From the NCBI GenBank assembly GCA_017354895.1, contig CP071493.1, positions 1,426,001 through 1,490,000 on the forward strand: 64,000 nt of DNA, written 5' to 3'. The stretch comes from Podospora comata. Its lineage: Eukaryota; Ascomycota; Sordariomycetes; Sordariales; Podosporaceae. Within the stretch, counting starts at the first letter, position 1; each line of letters begins with the position of its first letter. This document shows positions 54,589 to 64,000 of this stretch, in pieces. A program made the translations under genes and the position numbers. Under the pieces are notes generated by a model. It ran no database searches. It was not told the DNA's origin and was given only the letters and a program-made list of their open reading frames with translations.

Positions 54589-57500
54589 ATGGATCGCTTT
54601 ACTCGAACGAATGGCGGCGATGCGCTGCCAATCTACCACAACTCCCCTGTGCCTGCGCAGCTCACCATACCTCAGGCCGGTGACCGCCCCCCATCTACCT
54701 CACCACGGACGACGTCTGCACAATCAAGAGTAGGAAGGGGAAATGTTCTTTTCATAATGTTGCGGCGCGATGGGCTAACTGTGTTTTACTAGAGCATTGC
54801 CAACGAATATTCTTACCAAAGCCCCGCCGAAGTCGCATCTCGATTAAATACGTCGTTAACTCAAGGCCTGACGGCTGCGGAGGCCCTTTCAAGGCTACGC
54901 GACTATGGCCCAAACGAAATACCTCACGCCGAGCCTGAGCCATTATGGTTGCGGTTTCTCGGGCAGTTCAAAGAGCCCCTGATTGTCTTGCTGCTGTGCT
55001 CGGCTGGGCTGTCATTGCTGGTAGGAAATATGGACGACGCTGTCAGCATCACAGTGGCGGTGACCATTGTGATTAGTGTGGGGTTCTTGCAAGAATATCG
55101 TTCCGAAAAGTCTATCGAGGCACTCAACCACTTGGTTCCGAACCATGCGCATCTTGTGCGGAAACAAACATCGGGTACGACCCCTGGGGCCCGCACCCCA
55201 AACGAACCGACGGCCGGCGCTTCAGGATTAGCGACGCCCGAGGAGGAGGTTCTCGAGGCTACTTCATCAAAAGTCATGGCCGCCCAGCTTGTACCTGGTG
55301 ACCTCGTACTCTTTACCACTGGCGATCGTATCCCTGCCGACATTCGAGTCACCAAAGCTGCGGACTTGACCATCGACGCCTCGAACCTCACAGGAGAGAA
55401 TGCACCTGTCAGGATCACAGCAGATGCTCGCCCCCGCCAAGGCTTCGCATCACCTGCCCCAGGCGATGCCAGCCTTCAGCTGCCTCGTCCAACTTTTGCA
55501 GCAGGCAATGCGGACGACAAGGGTCAAAATATTGCGTACATGGGAACACTGGTAAAATCCGGACATGGACAAGGAATTGTGTTTGCGACTGGAGGTGATA
55601 CGCACTTTGGCACTATTGCCACCAGTGTCTCTGGAACTGAAAGCCCGCGGTCCCCTCTCCAGCTTTCCATGGACGACCTAGGAGGCCAGCTGACACGCAT
55701 GTCGTTTGGAATCATTGGTCTGATCTCCATATTTGGATGGTTGCAGGGAAAGAACCTGCTTGAAATATTCACCATCTCCGTCTCACTGGCTGTTGCGGCT
55801 ATTCCTGAAGGTCTTCCCATCATTGTCACGGTCACCCTGGCTTTGGGTGTTCACCGGATGGCTAAACACAACGCCATTGTCCGTCGGATGCCGAAAGTTG
55901 AGACGCTGGGTTCTGTGAATGTGGTCTGCACAGACAAAACGGGAACACTGACAACGAATCATATGACAACGACCAAGATTTGGACATTTGGCAATGACGA
56001 TGCCTTCAATGTTGATTCGGATGAAGAATTGACGGGAAAGGAGCCCGACGCTGCCACCCACAGGATCTTGCGCATTGGCAACATTGCCAACAATGCCCGT
56101 CCTGCGAGAAATCACAATGAAAATGGACCTGCTGCCAGAGCCGTCTTTTCCTCCACGCAACATAGAGGTCAAGGGTCGTCATCATACACCCGTTGGGTAG
56201 GACAGCCCACAGATGTTGCTATGCTTGACCTGTTGGATCGGTTCAGTTTACATGACGTCCGTGACTCCCTTGGACCTCGAGTTGCTGAGACGCCATTCAG
56301 CTCTGAGCGCAAGTGGATGGGCGTCGTCATTGCAGACGGAGATAAGGAACATGCATATATGAAGGGCGCGATTGATCGAGTCCTCGACACCTGCGATACA
56401 TACGTGACAGATGATGGGCGGGAGTTCGTCATGGATGCTGGTCGCAGGGAAGAGGCTATACAGGCAGCCGAGAAGATGGCTAGGCAAGGCCTCCGTGTCC
56501 TTGCTTTTGCCAATGGTCCGGTAAATAAGTCTGCTAGGAGCAAGGCTGCCAGGAGCATCACTCCGAATGGCCGGGAAAGTCCAAATGCTGTTGGCGCTGT
56601 TGAAGAGCAGTACCGGGGACTTACTTTTGCCGGACTTGTAGGCATGAGTGATCCCCCTCGACCTGGTGTCGGCCGCTCTATCAGAAAACTGATGCGAGGC
56701 TGTGTCAAGGTTATCATGATTACTGGCGACGGCGAATCAACCGCTTTGGCGATTGGCAAGCAATTGGGAATGGCGGTCGCCGTTCCCACAGAACACTCTT
56801 CGAATCAGATCACCGTCAAGCCAGTATTGCGGGGTGATGAGCTTGACGAGATGTCCGATGAAGATCTTGCTCGAGCTTTGGATCACACCACTATTTTTGC
56901 CCGCACCACCCCCGAACACAAAATGAAGATCATTCGCGCTCTCCAGTCTCGTGGTGATATTGTCGCCATGACGGGAGATGGAGTCAACGATGCACCTGCC
57001 CTCAAAAAGGCTGATATCGGCATTGCCATGGGCATGCATGGAACTGACGTCGCCAAAGAGGCGGCTGATATGATTCTAACGGACGACGATTTCTCTACTA
57101 TTCTTCACGCTATCGAGGAGGGCAAGGCCATCTTCAACAACATTCAGAACTTCCTCACCTTCCAGCTGAGCACAAGCGCGGCCGGCCTCTCTCTTGTCCT
57201 GATCTGCACCGCTTTGGGGTTCAAGTCTCCATTGAACGCGATGCAGATTCTGTGGATCAGTAAGCACCCCCTTCGACGCCTTTTCAGTCACTTCGATCAC
57301 TAACACAGTACAACAGACATCATAATGGATGGGCCTCCGGCGCAATCCCTCGGCGTCGAAGCTGTAGACAAGGACGTTATGAACCGCCCTCCCCGCCGCC
57401 GTAACGACGCGGTCCTTACTCGCCCGTTGGTTTCTCGCGTGTTGACCCAAGCGTTTGTCATTATGGTTGGCACGATGCTGGTTTACACTCACGAAATGCA

Positions 57501-57870
57501 AGACGGCATCGTCACCCGTCGGGACACCACCATGACCTTCACCGCTTTTGTCATGTTTGACATGTTCAACGCTCTTGCTTGCCGTTCCGAATCGAAATCG
57601 ATCTTGAGAGGAGAAGTTGGGCTGTTCAGCAACACTCTGTTCAACTGGGCCGTGAGCTTGAGTATGTTGGGGCAGCTGCTGGTGATTTACTTCCCTTGGT
57701 TGCAGGAGGTGTTCCAGACGGAGGCGCTGAGGTGGAGGGATCTGGCGAAGCTGGTGGTGCTGTGTAGCACTGTGTTCTGGGTGGATGAGGGGAGGAAGTG
57801 GTTGAAGTATGGGAAGGGGAAGATTGGGTTGGGTGGGAGGACAGGGGGTGGGTATAGTCAGGCTGTGTGA
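54589..57870 (+). CDS. pmr1: Golgi Ca2+/Mn2+ P-type ATPase Pmr1 (SPCA)
   Basis: Pumps Ca2+ and Mn2+ into the Golgi lumen. Three exons: 54589-54729, 54793-57259 and 57317-57870; introns at 54730-54792 and 57260-57316. The product is 1053 residues. Cation ATPase N-terminal domain: [22 protein letters not shown]1-TM2 contain [20 protein letters not shown], then the actuator domain with [17 protein letters not shown]4 has [18 protein letters not shown], the phosphorylation motif is DKTGTLTTN (D428), and the hinge is [20 protein letters not shown]. The SERCA-type ATP site appears as [11 protein letters not shown] and [10 protein letters not shown]. The actuator insertion (residues about 165-205) is Pro/Thr-rich, as in other filamentous fungi. 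Confidence 0.96.
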
Positions 57871-58760
57871 TGACATTGAATATTGGGATGGGATGGTTTG
57901 TTTTAAAAGGGGGATGGCAGGGTCGGTGGTCTTAATAATTATCATTGGTGAAATGAACATATATACATGAGCATTGCGGTGAATTGGCATCCAAAGAAGC
58001 ATTGTCCCCTTGGGTTTGGGGACGGGAGGGGGGGTTATAAGGGGTTGGATGGATACGGCGGGTTGTGGTAATAGACTTGGGGGTGGGGATTGGAGAGGCG
58101 GGCTTTTTTGTATAATTATGGATGAATATTATATTGATGTGTATGAAAGTCGCTGTGCCGGTGGCGTTTGCGGCGTGTCCAGATGTATAGAGCTGTGTTG
58201 AGCCTCCAACAAGGGCAGTGGACGACCTGTCTCTATCACTTGATGTTGTCTACCAGTTGTTCTCTTCTTGTAATGTTTCCACGGAATCAGGATGTAAGAG
58301 CGGAGATGTGTTTCCACTTTTAGAGAGTATTTGATGTAACCGAAGGAACCTTGGAGTTGGTCTGCTCGATGATTTTCCAGTATCATTGAGGTGAAGGTTG
58401 GGGCTACGGGAGCGGCTCGGCCATGCATAAGGTAACAGTCTGCCTTCATGCATCTGGAGAGGAAGGACTGGAAAGTCGGATCATACCTGCCCATGTAAAT
58501 CGGGGCAGCATCTGGCTGCCTGATTTTTGTGGACTGGATTGGAAGGTGCGGTCAATCTGGTGAGTGAGTGGTAGGGCAGGTGCCAGCTTTTGCACCCTCC
58601 TCCCGCATGTCCAGTCAGCTGTGACTTAGTTTCCTGTTCTCCGCCTTTTCTCCTCTCTCATTCTCCGTCCTCTCTAGTTCCCCTTACAGAAAATTCGTGG
58701 ATCTCGTCTCGTTGATCACGGCTCTGCCACTGGGATATCAACAACACGAAACCCCGAGAA
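57871..58760. other. Intergenic region
   Basis: About 890 nt after pmr1. G-rich near 58010-58100. A minus-strand ORF of 121 codons (58129-58494) has no recognisable feature and is not called. Confidence 0.55.
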
Positions 58761-59879
58761 ATGTCGGTTGGTTTCAGGGTCAAAATGGTAGGCATTGTTC
58801 CGATTTTTGATGGCAGAATTGTCGAGATTCTTGTTCGGCGGCTTGGGCTGACTGCCGTGAGGGAGTGTACCGAGGATTGCGACAACTTCATCAGAACCAT
58901 CCCAAGCTCCAAATGTCGACTTATCACGGGCAGGGATGCGTGGGACGATTGTGTCGAGCATTCACCTATCTGGTATTGTCCGTTTTCATCTTATTCTCTC
59001 TGAATCAGACGCTTCGCCATCCGTGGAACTGAGCAGGCAGCTGATTTCAGAGTAACAGGTCACTGCACCTATGCAATACCTGGCTACTGCGATGATCCGG
59101 TCCCAGCTGGTCTCGAAAAGGTCAGTGATGGACGATGGGCATACCGGTGCCCTCACGCATGAGGGTTTCTGCTTGGGGAAGAATGCGAAGATAATTGCAA
59201 CATGCTTCTCTTCGTGGACGACGCGAGAAGCCACGAGATATCCAGTCTTCCGCAGGCTCTCCAATATTGGCCTGAACAGTGGAGGAGGGAGCAAAACTGG
59301 CGCTACGCAGCCGAAATGATTCAGCAGGAAAGTTCTTCTAAGGAGCCTGAGACAGCTGATCGTCTCGCGGGGAGTCTGTCCATGGTATCTACTCAACATG
59401 GTTGGGGGTACGTTGTTGTCATAGCAAAACCAGAATTCTTCTTGCTTGCTAACTTCGAATCTAGCGACTTTGGAAGCCGGAGTTCCGGGGAGAGAAACTC
59501 TTCTGATCTTTTGACACCGGTCTCAACCGTGCCATCCACAGTCAAGGACGATTTGAGGAACAGTTCACGTCAGGAGCAGCAGCCCAGTCCGACCAGATCT
59601 CGCGATGAACTTGACAGGGTCATGCGAATGGCGACGGGAGCTCGTGCAAGGAGAGCAAAGGCAGAAGATGAGGAAGCCGAAGCTAGAAAGGAGATGAATG
59701 AAGCTCGACAGAAGATGGAGGAAGCCGAGAACAAAATCCAGCAAGCTGGCCTGGAAGCTAAGAAAGCTGACGAGGAGGAAATCACGGCGCTGAAGAGAGT
59801 GACTGAGCTGGCATTGGCGCGGATTGGTTTGATGGAAGAGCGGGTAAATCAAAAGAAAGAACAAGACTCAGGATGTTGA
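58761..59879 (+). CDS. Hypothetical coiled-coil protein; frame interrupted twice, gene model uncertain
   Basis: No family recognised. One frame runs from ATG 58761 (MSVGFRVKMVGIVPIFDGRI) to 59879 with coding-like sequence throughout, but TGA occurs in frame at 59001-59003 and 59160-59162. The parts read VRECTEDCDNFIRTIPSSK before the first stop, GHCTYAIPGYCDDPVPAGL and DGRWAYRCPHA between them, and GFLLGEECEDNCNMLLFVDD after the second. The third part continues to a charged coiled coil (ARRAKAEDEEAEARKEMNEA) near the C-terminus. A likely intron at 59408-59464 (GTACGT, GCTAAC, CTAG) is 57 nt and stop-free. I found no simple introns that remove both TGA codons and keep the frame. Either the gene is decayed or the splicing is unusual; the segment 59163-59879 alone could be the real CDS. 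Confidence 0.4.
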
Positions 59880-60626
59880 TTGAACTCGGTAGCCTCACCC
59901 CTAGGGATTCTTCTCTGGCTTCAGTTGGTGGCGCACAATGCGAGGATTTTGGGGGGATGATGGGCGGCGAGTTGCTCCGTGCCCGATGAGGATTCCCTGC
60001 TCTATTACCACCTAGATTTAGATGACATGGAAAGTCTGTACTATGAAAAAGGTTACTCAATAACTTTCTCATTTGTTGACGATTGTCACATTCGTAGATG
60101 TACCTTAGTTACCCAAGATTGCCACCAAGAGGAACCCTAACCCCGAACCTGCCGCAATTCCTATGGGATTGGCGATATCCAGGTACGTGATGGACACTGT
60201 CTGATGGCATGACATATAGTTTCCTCAGATCTTTTGAATCCCAACTCATCATCTTATGTTTCTGTTCTGAGGGCACTTGGAATTTGTTGCGACCCACAAC
60301 CACTTACACTGGCTGGTCAAATTCCAGATTCGGTGACGGATCCACCAGCTTCGGGAAGCTGTGGAACCCCCTTTTCTTGAAATCTGCCAAGATATTTGTA
60401 AACAAACGCAAGAGGGGAATAGGGGCTTCAGAGACTCGTGTACGCTGTGGCATATCTGTTGGGGTCTGGTAGCTGTTGTAGTAAACTGAATTAAAACAGA
60501 CCAAGTATCACAGATTGTGTATTGCCATTACTATGAATTTCTACACCATAGACGTCAAATGTTCACCCTGAAGCTGTTGCCATAGCAACCATTGTTCCTC
60601 TTTGCGAAACCCCCTTTTCTCATATC
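59880..60626. other. Convergent intergenic region
   Basis: About 750 nt between convergent genes. Short ORFs at 60109-60504 are without features. Nothing notable seen. Confidence 0.6.
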
Positions 60627-61684
60627 TTAACGAGGTCTCTGAGCAAAAGAATATCCCTCTGGCAAAGGCCCTGCGTAGAGCTCACCCGCGCTTCGATCGG
60701 AGGGGAGCTCCTTGACTGAGTTTGTCTCGGGTGTGTGTGAATGCTGAGAGGAGTGGTAGAAGCCATATGGAGGGCTGTAATGTGGTGTGTTTCCGGGTGC
60801 TTGGTTTCCTGCTACTGCTTGCTCGAGTAATTTTTGGCTTTTTTTCAGCCTCCAGAGGAGGTAGACTACTGCTGCGATGAGGGCTGCGCCGAGTATGGCG
60901 CCTATGGCTATGCCTGCTGTTGTTGCTGGGGGGAGGGGTCCTGGTTGTTGTTGTTGTTGAGGTTGGGGTTGGGATTGTGGTTGATTGCCGGGGTGGGATG
61001 GGGTTGACTCTGGGGTGGTTGTAGATGAAGCGGGCTCTGTGGTGGTTATGGATCGGGATGCTGTCGTGGCTGTGCTTTCTGTCGAAGTTGAAGTCAGAGG
61101 GGCGGTTGACAATGAGGAAGTCGACGTTTTGGTTGAGGATGAAGAGGTCGAGGGCTGGAGCTGGAAAGAGATGTACCGGGAAGACTTGGAGTTCCAAGTC
61201 GCTGTCGTGACTGGCCGGGCGGGAGGTGCTTCGAACAAGGCTGATTGGTCACTGCAGCAGACACGGTCGAGGAAGCAGCAGTGCGTGGTGCTGCTGTCGT
61301 TTCCGTTGAGGCAAGGTGTCACGACGATCCCTTGGCGTAGTACTGAGAAGGGAATATGGAGATTAGCTTCTGTTCACCGCAATGCTGTCAACCTGATCGA
61401 CTGTGCTTACCAGTACAGAAATTGGGACATTCTGGTGACAACCAGTTCTTGTCTGTACAAGAGCCACGGCTCATTCTCCCATCTATCCCCATACATAGCT
61501 TGTTTGATAGGCATCCGCCGCCTGATGAAAAGCGACCGCAGCAGACACTGACTTCGGCGTCTGGGTCACAAGGAGCATCATCTAGTGATTCCCCGCCACC
61601 GGGGTAGTAACACTTGTTTACAGCCATGCATCTATCAATACAATAAAGAAAGAATAGGGTAAACTGTAGGTTTCGTCTCTTCAT
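60627..61684 (-). CDS. Cys-rich, Ser/Thr-stalked single-pass surface protein
   Basis: Type I membrane protein with the architecture of fungal cell-wall sensors, but no WSC domain that I can identify. Two exons: 61684-61411 and 61342-60627, with an intron at 61410-61343. The product is 329 residues. A signal peptide (MKRRNLQFTLFFLYCIDRCM) precedes a Cys-rich ectodomain of about 95 residues (KCYYPGG, VCCGRF, CLSNKLCMG, CPNFC, CCFLDRVCC). A Ser/Thr-rich stalk (STSSSSTKTSTSSLSTAP) and a Pro/Gln stretch follow. The TM helix is AGIAIGAILGAALIAAVVYL, then LLWRLKKSQK and a cytosolic tail with HYSPPYGFYHSSQHS. The start was chosen for the signal peptide. The ligand is unknown. Confidence 0.82.
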
Positions 61685-63463
61685 AATGGTAGGACCAATG
61701 GCCAGTTCTGCCAACATCTGACGGAACCAGAGGAAAAGAAAAAAACCAAGGAAAAGACAGCTGGAATGGACATGCCATACTCGGGTTCTATTATACCGTG
61801 AAAGCTTGTCTATTTCCTCGTGTGGTCGTACGGAGCGGTCCGAGGCTGGGCCTCGACCTTGCAGCCTTCTGCGGACTCCATTTGCTCTTGAACGGCCCCC
61901 AACCAACCGCGCGCATGCGTTATCGAACGATGATACAAAAGATGAGAGACGCTCCGGAAGATCTGTAACAGAGTTGCTGTGCCTCCATTTTATGGCCAAT
62001 GAGGTCGTTTGTGTTCGACATGTAAGCGGAACTGGCGGTTGTAGGTTACACTCGAGTCACCTTCGTGGTGGCTCAACAAGGAGAACGACAGCCCTGATGA
62101 TGGGCTGAAAAATTTGTCGCACCGGATTACTCTGAAAGCAAAAAAAAAGAGAAAATACTTTAAACTTTCGGTTGGACTGCTGTCTCGCGCCCGGGGTTGT
62201 CTCTGCTGAAACCATGTTGAAGACTCTTTAGACACAAGCCGTCAGCTCCACTTACCCTGGTGCTCGCCATAGGTGTGATCTCGCCAAAATGATTAACCTC
62301 AAACACTATCTGGATTCTATGGCTGTTTGGGCTTTGAAGCCTCCCTGTCCAACACTTTTGTAAGTGGGGCGAATGTGTTTGACACCAAAGTCTTTTGCTC
62401 TGTTGAACGTAAGCGAGGGCGGATGTCTTTGGCACGACATGAAAAGTAGGTAATATTCTGGAATCTGGTATGTAAATTTCTCGGTCCTGTTTATTTGAGA
62501 TAGATCAATCTGTGAACAGTTCTCTACCTAGCGTGCACTCGGGCTCTGACAAGGGAAATTCCATCAGTAGTAGAAGTTGCTGGCCATGTGGTCAGTACTT
62601 CAAGAGACAGTAAGGTCGAGACAGTAAGGTCGAGACAGTAAGGTCGAGACAGTAAGGTCGAGACAGTAAGGTCAAGCCAGTTCAAAGGCCAATGGAACAT
62701 CCACATAGCGGTCAGGCCGGGTTACGGTACGGTAAAAAGTGGTGACATACAGAAGTGACCGGGAATTGAAATTCACTCGTCGTGACTAATTTACTGTTTT
62801 GGCTCGCATTACTGTGTGGAAGCGTAGGCTGCCTCTTCATGGGTAAGGGTTTCTTCAAACCGAGATCCCCCTCTTCCCTCCAAGCTACTCATATAAAAAA
62901 AGACGGTTCACACAACAGTCCATCAATCAGCTCCGTAGCAGACAAGTAAGCAAATCTCCAAGCAAATCTCCCAATTTACTTGCAATGGTCTTCTTCAATC
63001 ACCAAGAACATGTGCTTCAACTTCTTTTGTCCGCTTCATGTTCCTAGGGGCTTCTTTCTAACAAATCTATTCTGATAGTTCCCCTCCTCGCGTCGCCCAT
63101 GCACCTCTCGGTCTCGCGTGCCTTGTCCTCTGAGGCCAGTCTTGATCTCTTCCAACTCCTGCCTCTCACCTTCCATCAACCTCGACCTCCAGCCATCAGC
63201 TTTGTCCATCGACTACCCAACCGCCTCGAAACCAACCACCCCTGTATCGGCCACCATCCCCGCCCAAACTCCCCCGATGTCACAAACTCGCCTCCAGATC
63301 CAGAGCATCGCCATAGCTGCAATGTCCGTTCCCCTGGTCGGAATGCTTCAGCATTTCGACGAGGTATCGTCTGTGTACTGCTCCGGGACGTCGGGAACAG
63401 CCTTTGCTCCGACGTCCCAGAGTAAGGAAACGAGGTCTTAGGAGCTTCCAAGTGGAACTGGGG
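61685..63463. other. Intergenic region of about 1.8 kb with a short tandem repeat
   Basis: The upstream flank of the surface-protein gene and the 3' flank of the rightmost gene. It contains five perfect 14-nt repeats at 62604-62673. ORFs at 63099-63441 are not supported and partly shadow the end of the next gene. Confidence 0.55.
62604..62673. repeat. Five perfect tandem copies of a 14-nt unit (GAGACAGTAAGGTC)
   Basis: The unit recurs five times with no mismatch and no spacer. It is a recent minisatellite-like expansion in non-coding DNA. No function is assigned. Confidence 0.95.
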
Positions 63464-64000
63464 TCAGCCTGGGCCTGAGTTGCTTTGTTCCAGATCGGTG
63501 CCACCTAGGTCTGAGTCGCTTGGACTTGGTGTGGTGCCATCTAGGAATGACAGTCTCTGCCGCATCTCCTCCACTGACTCTCCTTGCCGAATTATATCCG
63601 TTTCCGGAATCCAGTCTTCGACTGAGGAATAAAAATTGTCATTGGGACCGGCGCCTTGCTGGGGTGCTTCCAAACTGGCCTCTTGCTCCCCAGGTTGGTC
63701 GTCTTGCCAGTTGTACGGTGGAATCCGATCTTGCTGGCGAGGAATTTCTCGCCAGGGCGGAGGAGATACATCAGGAAGAGCACGGCGGTCAGAATATACG
63801 GGATATTTTCCTCTCCTTCCGAAAACACCGACTTGTGCCCTCAGATCAGGTCCAGGGGCTTGATACGGCGGGTCCCGATTGCCATGCTGTTGGTAACTTC
63901 GGACTGGGAGCTGGACGTGGTTTTGAGGAGCCTGGCGTGGGTCAAAGAAGATATCTGCAGGTGGCTGGTATGACTGTTGGGTTCCCTCTACCGCTGGCTG
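63464..64000 (-). CDS. C-terminal part of a Pro/Gln-rich protein, cut by the right edge
   Basis: A minus-strand frame enters from the right edge and stays open for 178 codons to the stop at 63464. It is polar and Pro/Gln/Asp-rich (QSYQPPADIFFDPRQAPQNH, then PPWREIPRQQDRIPPYNWQD). It ends in an acidic Ser-rich tail (ETDIIRQGESVEEMRQRLSF followed by SDSDLGGTDLEQ). The composition looks like a cytosolic tail of a membrane protein or a disordered region. No domain is visible and the N-terminal part lies outside the window. That it is coding is suggested by the long open frame and consistent residue usage. Confidence 0.6.
   Translation of the reverse strand, partial: QPAVEGTQQSYQPPADIFFDPRQAPQNHVQLPVRSYQQHGNRDPPYQAPGPDLRAQVGVFGRRGKYPVYSDRRALPDVSPPPWREIPRQQDRIPPYNWQDDQPGEQEASLEAPQQGAGPNDNFYSSVEDWIPETDIIRQGESVEEMRQRLSFLDGTTPSPSDSDLGGTDLEQSNSGPG

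Noticed and set aside
58129-58494. 121-codon minus-strand ORF after pmr1
   Set aside because: No domain, no splice context and no TATA-like element; not distinguishable from chance.

Overview
The window is from a filamentous ascomycete, most likely a sordariomycete close to the Sordariales. Genes lie on both strands at moderate density. They carry short introns (about 50-75 nt) with GTAAGT/GTATGT-type donors, CTRAY branch sites and YAG acceptors. Leaders are pyrimidine-rich, and many proteins are typical Pezizomycotina orthologues. I found no rRNA, no convincing tRNA, no CRISPR array, and no recognisable transposon or virus-derived element.

Layout, left to right: thioredoxin reductase (minus, runs off the left edge); zeta-crystallin-like quinone oxidoreductase (minus); CPSF30/YTH1 CCCH zinc-finger protein (plus); DUF1776 SDR-like membrane protein (minus); Rmd1/Sif2-type DUF155 membrane protein (minus); a conserved fungal gene of unknown function with an inconsistent frame (minus, about 10.8-14.0 kb); NF-X1/FAP1 zinc-finger protein (plus); BEM46-like alpha/beta hydrolase ending in KDEL (minus); LYAR-type zinc-finger protein (plus); PEX10 (minus), head-to-head with an Erd1-like EXS-domain protein (plus); a large disordered protein (plus); Pcd1-type Nudix hydrolase (plus); Ctr copper transporter (minus); 3-hydroxyanthranilate 3,4-dioxygenase (plus); FAH-domain acylpyruvase (minus); a small unknown protein (plus); PWI/SR splicing coactivator (plus); a small Trp-rich ORF (plus); Eaf6 (plus); dipeptidyl-peptidase V-like S9 peptidase (plus); cohesin Rad21/Scc1 (minus), head-to-head with the Pmr1 Ca2+/Mn2+ ATPase (plus); a coiled-coil hypothetical with an interrupted frame (plus); a Cys-rich single-pass surface protein (minus); and the C-terminal end of a Pro/Gln-rich gene (minus, runs off the right edge).

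These are unlinked housekeeping functions: redox, mRNA 3'-end formation and splicing, chromatin and cohesion, peroxisome import, ER/Golgi ion homeostasis, NAD synthesis and copper uptake. They do not form a metabolic cluster. I rebuilt splice junctions by eye, and each reconstructed complete CDS has a length divisible by three. I see no convincing new multi-gene system. The observations most worth a second look are a YTH1 that seems to lack the first CCCH finger, a BEM46-like hydrolase with a perfect KDEL terminus, two coding regions with in-frame stops, several stop-free 3n introns, and a long hexanucleotide satellite behind the cohesin gene.
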